Shown piece after piece: positions 12,062-23,079 of a stretch of DNA of 35,255 bases; the stretch's first letter is position 1; each line of letters opens with the position of its first letter. The translations under genes were made by a program, and so were the position numbers. The DNA comes from Atkinsonella hypoxylon (taxonomy: Eukaryota > Ascomycota > Sordariomycetes > Hypocreales > Clavicipitaceae). The DNA lies in NCBI GenBank assembly GCA_000729835.1, contig JFHB01000273.1, positions 1 through 35,255 of the forward strand. The letters run 5' to 3'. A model generated the notes under the pieces. That model did no database searches. It had not been told where the DNA came from and saw only the letters and a program-made list of their open reading frames with translations.

Positions 12062-12378
12062 ACTAGTAAAATAGCTTAATATAGAAGGTAGGTATAAAGA
12101 GAACAATTAATCTTACTTAGTAGAAAGAGTATAGTATATATAATTCTCTATATTAAATTTGCTTTTAATGCTTTTACCTTTTACTTCTATAGTTATATAA
12201 GCTCCTAACGCTAAAATATAGAGGCTAAGAATCTAATTACTAATAATAGTAAATATAAAGATAACTGCTAATATCAAAAGTAGCAGTAACACCAGTGCCA
12301 CAAGTGGCCACAATACTAGCGATACCAACATCGCTAGCTTCATGCAATATCAGCTCCAACAGCTGTTACCAGCACAAC
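12062..12378. other. Spacer between two inverted copia LTRs
   Basis: This is the 317-bp turning point between tail-to-tail elements A and B. About 12062-12265 is CpA-poor and featureless. About 12270-12378 is rich in CA and GC and clearly escaped RIP. The right part lies in a plus-strand frame open from 12237, reading Ser/Thr-rich and then Gln-rich (MQYQLQQLLPAQ) before running into the LTR. The minus strand is also partly open, so coding is unproven. Most likely it is single-copy host DNA, perhaps a gene fragment. Confidence 0.55.
12297..12373. repeat. Cluster of short perfect hairpins in the unmutated spacer
   Basis: Four perfect inverted repeats follow one another: GCCAC/GTGGC with a 2-nt loop (12297-12308), CTAGCGAT/ATCGCTAG with a 6-nt loop (12316-12337), CAGCT/AGCTG with a 5-nt loop (12351-12365), and GCTG/CAGC with a 4-nt loop (12362-12373) overlapping the third. 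Function is unknown. Confidence 0.6.
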
Positions 12379-13072
12379 GATTGAAAATAATAGGGATTAC
12401 AGGACTAGATATCTAAGAGGGTAGTGGTCTCTTAGATTTAGCACCTGTAATTGCTCCTAGCAATTATTACGTAGTAGAAGCAGCAGCGGCCTAAATCAAG
12501 CTGTAGTGTATAGTATAGATTACGTAGAGGCAATAGATAACTGTAATAGTAGTATCTTTATATTAAGAGCGCTATAACAAACTTAGTAAGGGTAGGATCT
12601 TAAATCTTTCTAGTCCCTTATAGACCTACTAACTATATTAGCAGGCTGTAGTCGCTAAAAGGAGCTTATAGGCCCCTTTATAATTTCTACAAAAAGATTT
12701 ACTATATAAAAACAAAAAAATCAACTTACAGCTATATAAACAAGATACCTATATATATAATTTAATAAATTCTACTAATAATAAGCAACCCTTATAAGTA
12801 ACTCTATTTAACAATTATACTATTAAATAGCCCTAATTCTTAGCTTTTAAATAGTATACTTCTTAAATTTCTACTATTGCTAGTTATAGAGAAAATCGTA
12901 GTTAAAGTTAACTATAGGTTAGGCAACTTTACCTTAGTTAAATCTAGATGTTTGCATTTAGTAACAACAATATCTCTACTAAAAATCAATGTAACAAAAC
13001 CTAATAAGGGTTACGTAATAGAGCAACTAGTAGGTATAAAAATAGGCTATATAGAGTAGCTTATTTTTAACA
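12379..13072 (-). repeat. Copia LTR, copy B 3' LTR
   Basis: A 694-bp LTR in reverse orientation runs from (g)attgaaaataat to ttatttttaaca. It is followed at 13073 by ctccctctagaaatg, the complement of the polypurine tract. The first base of the left end differs from the other copies (GATT instead of TATT). A short plus-strand open frame inside it (12877-13059) is accidental. Confidence 0.92.
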
Positions 13073-13321
13073 CTCCCTCTAGAAATGTAAGAAGTAACTA
13101 GTTCTATAAGCAACTTAGCTCCTTTAAAGGATATCTAAGTTAGAATTAACTAACGAAATATAGTATTAATAATAGAACTAAATAATATAACTAATTCTAG
13201 CAATTCTAGGGGAGTTATAGTTAAATATAACTAGTTGTTGTTAATTGTTTTTATTGTTTTTAATTTTTAACTGTTTTTTATTGCTTTTTGATTTTTTAAG
13301 TGTTTTTATTGCTTTTATAAG

Positions 13322-15236
13322 CTAGCTAGAAAGCTCTAGTAACTTAATAAATTGTTAATACTTTTAAATAGCAAAAGGCTTAGTTAAGCTATCTGCTAGT
13401 ATCTAATTTGTATTAATATAACTAACCTTAGCTATACCTTTATAAATCTTTTCCCTAATGTAGTTAAACTTCAAAAGAGTGTACTTAGTTCTACTATATA
13501 ACGTTAAGTTGTAAGCAGTAACTATAGCGCCTTAATTATTACACCTAATAGGAATAGGAGGGGTTAAAGGCAGCTTTATCTCCTTAAAAAGGCTGTAGAG
13601 CTACTCTAATTCCCTAATAGCTTTAGATAATGCATTAAATTCTGCTTCTAAAGTAGAAAGAGCAATAGTACTAGCCTTTTTCGATTTCCAGCTAATAGGT
13701 CCACTAGCTAGCTTATATAGATAAGTATAGGTTAATTTAAAAGAGACTTTATTACCAGCAAAATCGCTATTGCAATAACTAAGGAGGGTCTTAAGTACTT
13801 CTTTAGAGCTAGAAGCTTTAGAAGAAGACCCTATAGAGTGTAGACTAGAATGCTTATAAATAATAGCAAAGCTTCTAGTACCACTTAAGTACCTTAGGAG
13901 GTGCTTAGAGGCGTTTAGGTGCTCTATATAGAGCTTAGCTAGGAAGGTTAATAGCCACTGAACGGAAAAAGCAATATTAGCTCTAATTAGCAACATAAGG
14001 TATATTATAGTGCCTATTATGCTCTAATAAAGCTTATAATTGGATTTTAAGAGAGGCTTTATAACTAGTTGCTTTAGGATTCCCAGCTGTATAGGGATAG
14101 AAGCTAGCTTAGCATCTAGCATATTGAATCTTTCTAGGGCTTTAAGGATATATTAAGATTAATGGATTTTAATAGACCTTTTAGACCTATTATAGGTGAT
14201 TTAAACGCCTAGGAAGAATTCTGCTAGTCCTTTATCTTCTATTAGATAAGCTTAATTTAGTAGCTTTTTAAGCTTATTAATATATCGTAAATTAGGCCTA
14301 ATTAGAAGACAGTTATCTACATAAGTAGCAATATATATAGATGTAGCTAGGTTATAAAAGACTGCTAGGTCTAATATAAGAGGTTTAAATCTATACTTTT
14401 AAAGTAATTCTGTTAGAATTTGCTGCTATTCTCTAGGACTTTACTTTAGACTATAGAGGGATTTTTCTAGCTTAATTACCTGCTCTTTAAAGGGCTTGTA
14501 ATTACAGCTTTTTAGTAGCTTAGCTACTAATAGCGATTCTTGCTCTGCAAATTCAACGAATCTATCTAGGATTTCTATATAAATAGCTTCTTTTAGCTTG
14601 CTATTTAAAAACGCTCCTATAAAATCGATTTACTCGACTTCCTAGTTATTAAAAGCTACAAGAGCTAATAATATACGCTAGCTAGGAGGAATACTAGTTG
14701 CAGTAAAGGTCTCTAGGTAATCTTAACCTTCTATTTACATAAATCCCTTAGCAATAAGGCGGGCCTTATATTTTATAGGATTATTTTCTTTATTCTTTTT
14801 TAGCCTATAAATAAGCCTATTCTTTAGAACTCTTTAGCCCTTAGGTACTTAGTCTTTCCCTATAAATTTAAAGGTTCTAGCAGCTAATAGCTGCTTAAAT
14901 TCGCTATAGGTAGCTTCTATCTAATGCTGCTTAGCAGAGCTTTTTAGGGCTTGCTTCTACGTATTAGGAAGTTCATCCTTGCTATTAGAAGTAATAGCTA
15001 CTTTAGTCCTAGCCTTAAAGCATAGATCCTTAATTAAGGAAAATATGTCTCTATCTAAATCTATAGCATCAGCATTAGCTTCAGCTTCTATAGGTTCTAT
15101 ATTAGCCTAAGGGGCTTCTATAGGTATAGGGGCTTTAGGGGCCTCTACAGCTTCTATAGGGTTGCTTAGTAGAAGAGCTTAATCTACAGGTTCTAGTGGA
15201 TAATTCAGTACATCTAGATGACTAGGATAAGGATAC
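13322..15236 (-). pseudogene. pol: Copia B pol, distal part: RT and RNase H
   Basis: This is the second half of the B polyprotein, read right to left. The RT has the KYKARLIAKGF-type block near 14760 and YVDN at 14312-14323 where YVDD is expected. RNase H is the best preserved part: 13601-13996 stays open for 131 codons and shows A.IAFSVQWLLTFL, YCNSDFAGNK and ALSTLEAEFNALSKA. The stop is TAG at 13322-13324, at the same place as in C. The reading is cut at 15232-15236 by the GATAC target site of element C, and it continues at 23075. Many TAA/TAG stops remain elsewhere, so it is inactive. Confidence 0.88.
15232..15236. repeat. Target-site duplication GATAC, left copy
   Basis: GATAC directly precedes the left end of element C and is repeated at 23075-23079 directly after its right end. 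The flanking B sequence (ggatac then ttagggg) is restored when C and one copy are removed, and intact C sequence at 18111-18130 shows the undisturbed order ggatacttagggg. Confidence 0.93.
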
Positions 15237-15927
15237 TATTGAAAATAATAGGGATTACAGGACTAGATAGAAGAGGGTAGTGGTCTCTTATATTTAGCAC
15301 CTGTAATTGCTCCTAGCAATTATCACGTAGTGGAAGCAGCAGCGGCCTAAATCAAGCTGTAGTGTATAGTATAGATCACGTAGAGGCAATAGATAACTGT
15401 AATAGTAGTATCTTTATATTGAGAGCGCTGTAACGAACAGTAAGGGTAGGATCTTAAATCTTTCTAGTCCCTTATAGACCTACTAACTATATCGGCGGGC
15501 TGTAGTCGCTAGAAGGGGCTTATAGGCTACTTTATAATTTCCGCAAAAAGATTTACTATATAAAAACAAAAAAATCAACTCACGGCTATACAAACAAGAC
15601 GCTTATGTACACAATTTAATAAATTCCACTAATAATAAGCAACCCTTATAAGCAACTCTATCCAACAATTATACTATTAAATAGCCCTAATTCTTAGCTT
15701 TTAAATAGTATACTTCTTAAATTTCTACTATTGCTAGTTGTGGAGAAAATCGCAGTTGAAGTTAACTATAGGTTAGGCAACTTTGCCTTAGTCGATTCTA
15801 GATGTTTCGCATCTAGTAACAGCGATATCTCTACCAAAAATCAACGTAACAAGACCTAGTTAGGGTCACGTAATAGAGCAACTAGTAGGCATAAAAATAG
15901 GCTATATAGGGTAGCTTATTTTTAACA
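15237..15927 (-). repeat. Copia LTR, copy C 3' LTR
   Basis: A 691-bp LTR runs from tattgaaaataat to ttatttttaaca. The terminal tatt is read as a RIP-altered tgtt, giving the usual TG...CA ends. It contains a perfect 7-bp hairpin CTAGATG/CATCTAG with loop tttcg at 15798-15816. It differs from the 5' LTR of the same element (22385-23074) mostly at transitions, so LTR divergence cannot be used to date insertion here. Confidence 0.93.
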
Positions 15928-16188
15928 CTCCCTCTAGAAATGTAAGAAGTAACCAGTTCTATTAGCAACTTAGCTCCTTTAAGGATATCTAAGTTAGAAT
16001 TAACTAACGAAATATAGTACTAATAATAGGACTAAATAACATAACTAATAACATAACTAATTCCAGCAATTCTAGGGTAGTTATAGTTAAATATAACTAG
16101 TTGTTGTTAATTGTTTTTGTTGTTTTTCGATTTTTAACTGTTTTTCGTTGCTTTTCGATTTTTCGAGTGTTTTTGTTGCTTTTATAAG

Positions 16189-19100
16189 CTAGCTAGAAAG
16201 CTCTAGTAAATTAATGAATTGTTAATGCTTTTAAATAGCAAGAGGCTTAGTTAGGCTATCTGCTGGCATCTGATTTGTATTAATATAACTAACCTTAGCT
16301 ATACCTTTACAAATCTTTTCCCTAATGTAGTTAAACTTTAAAAGGGTGTGCTTAGTTCTACTATATAACGTTAGGTTGTAAGCAGTAACTATAGCGCCTT
16401 AATTATTACACCTAATAGGAATAGAAGGGGTTAAAGGCAGCTTTATCTCCTTAAAAAGGCTGTAGAGCTACTCTAATTCCCTAATAGCTTTAGATAATGC
16501 ATTAGATTCTGCTTCTAATGTAGAAAGAGCAATAGTACTAGCTTTCTTTAATTTCTAGCTAATAGGTCCACTAGCTAGCTTATATAGATAAGTATAGGTT
16601 AATTTAGAAGAGACTTTATCACCAGCAAAATCGCTATTGCAATAACTAAGGAGGGTCTTAAGTACTTCTTTACAACTAATAGAACTATTAGAAGCTTTAG
16701 AAGAAGACCCTATAGGGTGTGGACTAGAACGCTTATAAATAATAGTAAAGCTTCTAGTACTACTTAAGTACCTTAGGAGGTGCTTAGAGGCGTTTAGGTG
16801 CTCTATATAGGGCTTAGCTAGAAAAGTTAATAGCTACTAAACGGAAAAAGCAATATCAGCCCTAGTTAGCAACATAAGGTACATTATAGTGCCTATTATG
16901 CTCTAATAAAGCTTATAATCGGATTTTAAGAGAAGTTTTATAACTAGTTGCTTTAGAATTCCCAGCTATATAGAGATAGAGGCTAGCTTAGCATCTAGTA
17001 TTTTAAATCTCTCTAGGGCTTCAAGGATGTATTAAGATTAGTGGATTTTAATAGACCTTTTAGACCTATTATAGGTAATTTATACACCTAGAAAGAATTC
17101 TGCTGGTCCTCTATCTTCTATTAGATAAGCTTTATGTAATAGCTTCTTTAGCTTGTTGATATAGCTTAGATTTAGACCAATTAGAAGACAGTTATCTACA
17201 TAAGTAGCAATATATATAGATGTAGCTAGGTTATAAAAGACTGCTGGGTTTAATATAAGAGGTTTAAATCTATGCTTTTAAAGTAATTCTGTTAGAATTT
17301 GCTGCTATTCTCTAGGACTTTGCTTTAGACTATAGAGGGATTTTTCTAGCTTAATTACTTGCTCTTTAAAGGGCTTGTAATTACAGCTTTTTAGTAGCTT
17401 AGCTACTAATAGCGTTGCTTCTGCAAATTTAACGAATCTATCTAGGATTTCTATATAAATAGCTTCCTTTAGCTTACTATTTAAAAACGCTCCTATAAAG
17501 TTGATTTATTTAACTTCCTAGTTATTAAAAGCTGCAAGAGCTAATAATATACGCCAGCTAGGAGGAATACTAGTTGCAGCAAAGGTCTCTAGGTAATCTT
17601 AACCTTCTATTTGCATAAATCCCTTAGCAATAAGGCGGGCCTTATATTTAATAGGATTATTTTCTTTATCCTTTTTAAGCCTATAAACAAGCCTATTCTT
17701 TAGAACTCTTTAGCCCTTAGGTACTTAGTCTTTCCCTATAAATTTAAAGGTTCTAGCAGCTAATAGCTGCTTAAATTTGCTATAGGTAGCTTCTATCTAA
17801 TGCTGCTTAGTAGAGCTTTTTAGGGCTTGCTTCTATGTATTAGGAAGTTCATCCTTACTATTAGAAGTAATAGCTGCTTTAGTCCTTGCCTTAAAGCATA
17901 GATCCTTAATTAAGGAAAATATGTCTCTATCTAAATCTATAGCATCAGCATCAATAGATTTAGCTTCAGCTTCTATAGGTTCTATATTAGCCTAAGGGGC
18001 TTCTATAGATATAGGGGCTTTAGGGGCCTCTACAGCTTCTATAGGGTTGCTTAGTAGAAGAGCTTAATCTATAGGTTCTAGTGGATAATTTAGTACATCT
18101 AAATAACTAGGATAAGGATACTTAGGGGTATAATTATCCACTAATTCATTGATTTCTCCCTCTAAAGGATTATTCACTATAGAACTAATAGGAACCTTAG
18201 GGATGCCCTAAGAAATAGGGCCTATTCCTTCTATAATTTTAACGAAGCTAGTCTTAATAACAGCTCGTTTAGAGGGGATATATATTAGATATACATTAGA
18301 ACCTAGCGTAGCTAAAAGTCTACTAGGAATAGTTCTTTTAGCTAGTTTCTGCAACCTAGATTGTTGTTCTAAAGGAATTAGAACTTCACAATAGGAGCCT
18401 ATAGCCCTTATTTTAGTAAAATCAGGCTTATAGGTCTTAGAAGGCTCTAAATTAGCTAGATATAGCTGTTTAGGACTTAGTAGTTTAGTACTATTCACAG
18501 TAGTATTAACTAAATCCACTATAGCAGGAAGGATGTAAGACTATAGATATAGAGGTAATTATAACTACTGTAGGGTAGCACGCAAACAGTCTAGAAGTAC
18601 CCTTATAGCTCTCTCTATTAGCCTATTCTGTTTGTAAATATAGGGGTAAGAGGTGCTAAAGCAAATACCCTTAGAAGATAGCTAAGCTTGCAACCTAGTA
18701 TTAATTTCTATACTACTATTAAAATAAAGATGTTTAGGGTAGCAGTTATACTGGTTCTTTAATTCCTTAAAGAAGCCTTTAATATAGCTATAGAGAGTAG
18801 AACCCTCTTTATTAGCTAGATTAAAAGACTACTTATACTGTAATTTTCTATTAATTAGAAAAAGAACTAAAGGCCTTTTGTTGTGCAGTATAGGCTCTAT
18901 TTTAACGGTATCTCCCTCTATAATATCTAAACATCTAGGGGGGTTAGGAATAGCATGCTTGCTAGGTCTTCTAACAGCTTTAGCTTAATTGCAAGCTAGG
19001 CAGTTAAAATCCTTTTCCTTAATTTTTATAAAATTAGGAATACCTTTAGTAATAGAAGCAGTCTTCTTTAGTAAAGGGAGTCCTATATGCTCTAATCTAA

Positions 19101-21417
19101 CGTGCTAAGTAGCAGCTAATTCTAGTAGCTTCTTATAGGAAGAAGAAGCAGTAGGATTTATACTACTAGAATTATTATTAGAGCTAGCTTCCTGTCGCTC
19201 TCTATCTTGCTAGATCTCTTAAGAACTACGGGCCTCGTTTAAGGGATCTAGACGGCTATTTCCTCCAATATCCAGTAACTTAGGATTTAGACCTTCTAAA
19301 TCCCCGTTATTAGAAGGAATCTAACTAGGAGCCTGTTTAGGAACTAGGGCTAATAGCTCTATAGCATTGTTACTAGTATTATCTTCTTTAAAATCAGATA
19401 ATTCCTTAATTCAGCTATATTCCTCTAGATTAAAACCAAGCTGTTAAGGGATTTAAACCTCTATAGGATAACTAGTATTATAATTGCTATTATAACTACT
19501 AAATCCTATATAAGAGAGATTTGCGTAGTTTTTACACACTCTAGAGGTCTCTTGCCCCTTAAGCTGTAAGAAGAAACTATACTTTTTGGGATTTAGAAGC
19601 CTACAGCAGCTTCTATTAGCTAGAAATAGCTGATTTCTAAGGAGAGTGCCCCCTATTAAATAGTGCTTTAGACCACTAATTAGGTTGGTATCTAAACCTA
19701 GGCAATATAGAGCATCCTTTAGAGCTAAAGGCCTGTATTTAGCTAGATTTGTACTAACTAGTACCTAGAATACAGCAGTTCCCTGTCCTTTAGGATAAAT
19801 AGGACCTCCTCTAGTAGCAATAGGCGCGGTTTTACCCTTTTTTATAGGCTTAAAAGTCCTAAAAAATGCCTTATTGTTAACTATATAACAGGTAGAACCT
19901 GTATTGTATAGTAGGGAGTTTTTAATTATTCCGTTAGAGTAATTAAAAGAAGAGGTATTATTACTAGTAGTACTAGTATCACTAGTAGTAGATTCTGTAT
20001 CTAAATCGTAAGAATTATCACTACTAGAACTGCTAGAATCATTAGATTCTATAGTATCCTAGTTGCTAGTAGATAGGTTATAGCAACCTATAGCAAAAGC
20101 AGCTTCTCTATCCTTATTCCTAGAGTTTTTGTTACTTCTTCTTCAGCCCTTCTACTTCTTCTTATTCTTAGAGGCTTTATCTATATCTTTAGAGGCATTA
20201 GAATCGTTAGAATTAGAATCGGAGTTCTTCTTCTGATTAGGAGGATTCTTTCCTTAATTAGCCTTATTATTAGAACTATTAGAATTAGAAGCTTTATAAC
20301 TAAGAGCCTTAGATATAGAGGAGCTTTTATCTCTTTGTTCTTCTAATAAGTTAGCTATAAGGAACTATAAATTCAGCATTTTTATAGATAGACCTTATGC
20401 TCTAGCAGCTCTAATAGAATATCGCTGCCTTTCAGCCTAGCTAGGGAAGGTCTTCTTTAAAGCATTAATATAATAATTTACCTAGTTAATAGGATTAATA
20501 GCTACACTATAGAGCTGTAATCTAGCTAGTAAATTATTAAATTCAGCATTAAAGGCCTCTAAAGATCCCTTATAGTTCAAAAACAATAAGTTATAATAAC
20601 TAGTATATAGCGTACTATATTATATTTTAGCACTCTGCGAATACTGCCTAACTAGAACGTTATAGGCATCTACAGGGGACTTATACTAGCTTATAGCAGC
20701 TTAAGGTCTAGATTAGCAACTATCTCTTATAATTATAAGGATAATAGCTTGCTCTAAATCTACTAATATACTAGCTATACTAGGATTATTAATAAATTAA
20801 GGGAATTCTAGTGCCCTAAATTAAATAGTTAAAGCTTGCTTCTACTGTTTAAAATTTTTAGGGCCTTTTAGCTTAGCAGCCTCTAGAATAGAGTGGACCT
20901 TCTTATTTAACTCTTTTATAGTGCCTTCATTAAAAGTAGGCAGAAAAGTAGCACTATTAGAGGAACTAGAAGGTTTAGGGGCTTTAAAAGAGACTTTAGA
21001 AGCTCTTTTAGAAGTAATAGGATCTTCTACCTTAGAGGGAGACCCTATAGAGAGATTACCTATAGATGTAATTATAGTATCTAATTTACTTAGTAAATTA
21101 GCTATATTACCTTTATTTTGGCTTTATTTTGCTTCACTATACCTAATAAATCTATTTAGGGTCTTTTGTTGCTTATCTATTTAAGCTTTTAGATTAGCTT
21201 ACACATTATAGACTTATACTACTCTTTTAGAAGCTAATCTAGCTTTCTTTAGAGCCTTCTTAGCTGTATAATCTTCTTTATTAGAAGAGGAATCTACTGG
21301 CTAAGGGAGGGACCTTACTAGACTAGGAAAGCTAGTAGCAGCTGTAGCTAGTGTACTAGAACCACTACCCCGTTTAGGGCTTGTGCTCTTTCCCTTGCCT
21401 GTTCCTTTTAGTGCTAT
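16189..21417 (-). pseudogene. gag-pol: Copia C gag-pro-int-RT-RNaseH polyprotein, RIP-inactivated
   Basis: The start is probably at 21417, now ATA followed by GCA; the end is TAG at 16189-16191. The span of about 1740 codons is normal to long for copia. Gag (to about 19910) has an N-terminal Gly/Lys/Ser stretch and a Lys-rich tail. The protease core at 19893-19904 reads NTGS instead of DTGS. A GAG-pre-integrase knuckle shows RLEHIGLP near 19087 and C-X2-C at 18991-19002. The integrase keeps Asp in GDTV (18903-18914), has Asn for the second Asp (18718-18720) and keeps Glu in QNRLIERA (18613-18615). The open stretch 18208-18519 is its C-terminal part. The RT has KYKARLIAKGF and YVDN (17191-17202). 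RNase H has YCNSDFAGDK, STLEAES and a mutated CDNQGA. Stops are TAA/TAG at Gln/Trp-type positions. Confidence 0.93.
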
Positions 21418-22364
21418 TTTAAGGGTTTAAAAAGTAGCTAATTTAACGCTCTTTTATAGCTAATTATAGCCAAATTACAGTGGAAATAGTAGTAAATAAC
21501 AATAATAACTTCTACTAGATATTAATAGATTGCTCTATTATAGGCCTAGAAGTGCCCTATATCTTTAGAAATTATACTGAGATTTTTCTCTAATTTCTTT
21601 TGTAACAGGTATAACAGGCTCTAAAGGCTGCGTTATATCGCGATCTATATGTACATTTAATTTATATAGTAGACTAGATTAACAAGCAGTCGCGAGGGGC
21701 ATAAAACATAGGTCCTAGCTATTTTTAGCTAAAAAATTCAGGAGATTCTTCTCTAATTAAGTTCCAACAAATTAGTGGAGACCTAGGTATAGCTAATTTA
21801 GGGATATCCAGCTAATTCCTACTTTAAAATCCTAACTAGTAGGATTACTATATAAATTGATTCTGCGACCGAAAACACAGGAATATCTGCAACAAGAGCT
21901 GTTAGGCGTGCACTACAAATTGTAGTATAGCCACTAACAGAGGTGTATAGGGTGCACGATATACAAGATAACAGCACAACAACAAGCGATGCAGTGCAGC
22001 GCTAAGCTTATTTCTTAATAAAAATAATTAATTAGGCAGTGCCTAATAAAACGATTTGTAGTGCGAATGTAATGTGTGCAGATGTGTATATTTTGATGTT
22101 GCGCAACAATAGAACCTAGCTATTAAGAATAGCTTCAAAAGTGTATATGCACTAGGTGCATAGAACTAGTGCAGGAGGCACAGGGTGGGCAGAATAAAAA
22201 CACTAGTAAAGTGGCTGGCGATATATATGCAGCAGGTATTAATAGCTTCCAGCAAGCTACTAATTTTTGGCAGCGATAGCTGCTAGCGCAGGTCTCAATA
22301 TAGCTTCTAGTGGGTAATACAGTACACAATAGTAGATTTTCAGCGGGCTAACAGCTTGCAGATA
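21418..22364 (-). other. Copia C 5' leader, non-coding
   Basis: About 950 nt lie between the primer site and the polyprotein start. No reading frame of interest is present; the 64-codon open stretch at 22135-22329 is not conserved in B. The leader keeps far more CA and TG (gcagtgcagcg, ggaggcacagggtgggcag) than the coding part. It presumably held packaging and dimerisation signals. The homologous B leader is 26396-27319. Confidence 0.6.
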
Positions 22365-22384
22365 GGTCTTCCGGGCTTATAACC
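22365..22384 (-). promoter_or_regulatory. Primer-binding site, tRNA-Met anticodon-arm type (element C)
   Basis: Directly inside the 5' LTR the minus strand reads GGTTATAAGCCCGG. Its complement contains CCGGGCTTATAACC, which looks like a tRNA anticodon arm CCGGG-CTCATAA-CC with CAT changed to TAT. Drosophila copia is known to prime from the 5' half of initiator tRNA-Met with the similar site GGTTATGGGCCCAG. The same site occurs in B at 27320-27339. Confidence 0.7.
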
Positions 22385-23074
22385 TATTAAAAATAATAGG
22401 GATTACAGGACTAGATAGAAGAGGGTAGTGGTCTCTTATATTTAGCACCTGTAATTGCTTCTAGCAATTATCACGTAGTAGAAGCAGCAGCGGCCTAAAT
22501 CAAGCTGTAGTGTATAGTATAGATCACGTAGAGGCAATAGATAACTGTAATAGTAGTATCTTTATATTAAGAGCGCTGTAACGAACAGTAAGGGTAGGAT
22601 CTTGAATCTTTCCAGTCCCTTATAGACCTACTAACTATATCGGCAGGCCGTAGTCGCTAGAAGGGGCTTATAGGCCACTTTATAATTTCCGCAAAAAGAT
22701 TTACTATATAAAAACAAAAAAATTAACTTACGGCTATACAAACGAGACGCTTACGTATATAATTTAACAAATTCCACTAATAACAAGCAACCCTTATAAG
22801 CAACTCTATCTAACAATTATACTATTAAATAGCCCTAATTCTTAGCTTTCGAATGGTATACTTCTTGAATTTCTACCATTGCTAGTTGTGGAGAAAATCG
22901 CAGTTAAATTGACTATAGGTTAGGCAACTTTGCCTTAGTCGATTCTAGATGTTTCGCATCTAGTAACAGCGATATCTCTACCAAAAATCAACGTAACAAG
23001 ACCTAGTTAGGGTCACGTGATAGAGCAACTAGTAGGCATAAAAATACGCTATACAGGGTAGCTTATTTTTAACA
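22385..23074 (-). repeat. Copia LTR, copy C 5' LTR
   Basis: A 690-bp LTR runs from tattaaaaataat to ttatttttaaca. Its left end abuts the primer-binding site and its right end abuts the GATAC target duplication. As the 5' LTR it would have carried the promoter. Confidence 0.94.
22704..22714 (-). promoter_or_regulatory. Candidate LTR TATA box
   Basis: The minus strand reads tttttatatag here, near the middle of the LTR. The same word is kept in all five LTR copies (in A at 11731-11739), while a second TATA-like word about 30 bp away in A is tttgtatag in the less mutated copies. It is a plausible Pol II promoter element; the start site is unknown. Confidence 0.4.
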
Positions 23075-23079
23075 GATAC
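23075..23079. repeat. Target-site duplication GATAC, right copy
   Basis: Second copy of the 5-bp duplication made when C inserted into B. It is followed by ttaggggtataattatcc, the continuation of B. Confidence 0.93.

Larger units (their letters stand above)
15237..23074 (-). mobile_element. Complete Ty1/copia element C nested in element B
   Basis: This is a 7838-bp minus-strand element with both LTRs (5' 22385-23074, 3' 15237-15927), primer site 22365-22384, leader of about 950 nt, one long polyprotein region 16189-21417 and a polypurine tract next to the 3' LTR. It is flanked by GATAC. The order gag, protease, integrase, RT, RNase H is diagnostic of Ty1/copia. It is the younger of the two nested copies by position. 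RIP has since introduced stops and altered catalytic residues, so it is not autonomous. Confidence 0.95.

Noticed and set aside
12877..13059. Plus-strand open frame of 60 codons
   Set aside because: It lies wholly inside LTR B and is not kept open in the other LTR copies.
16034..16062. Tandem ataacataactaat duplication in the copia C 3' region
   Set aside because: A single 14-bp slippage duplication relative to B; no further meaning.
20921..21184. Plus-strand open frame of 87 codons
   Set aside because: It is antisense to copia C gag and recurs at the same place in B (25902-26162) only because the elements are copies. The minus strand carries the recognisable polyprotein.
22135..22329. Minus-strand Cys-rich 64-codon frame
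   Set aside because: It lies in the copia C leader and is disrupted by indels in the homologous B leader.
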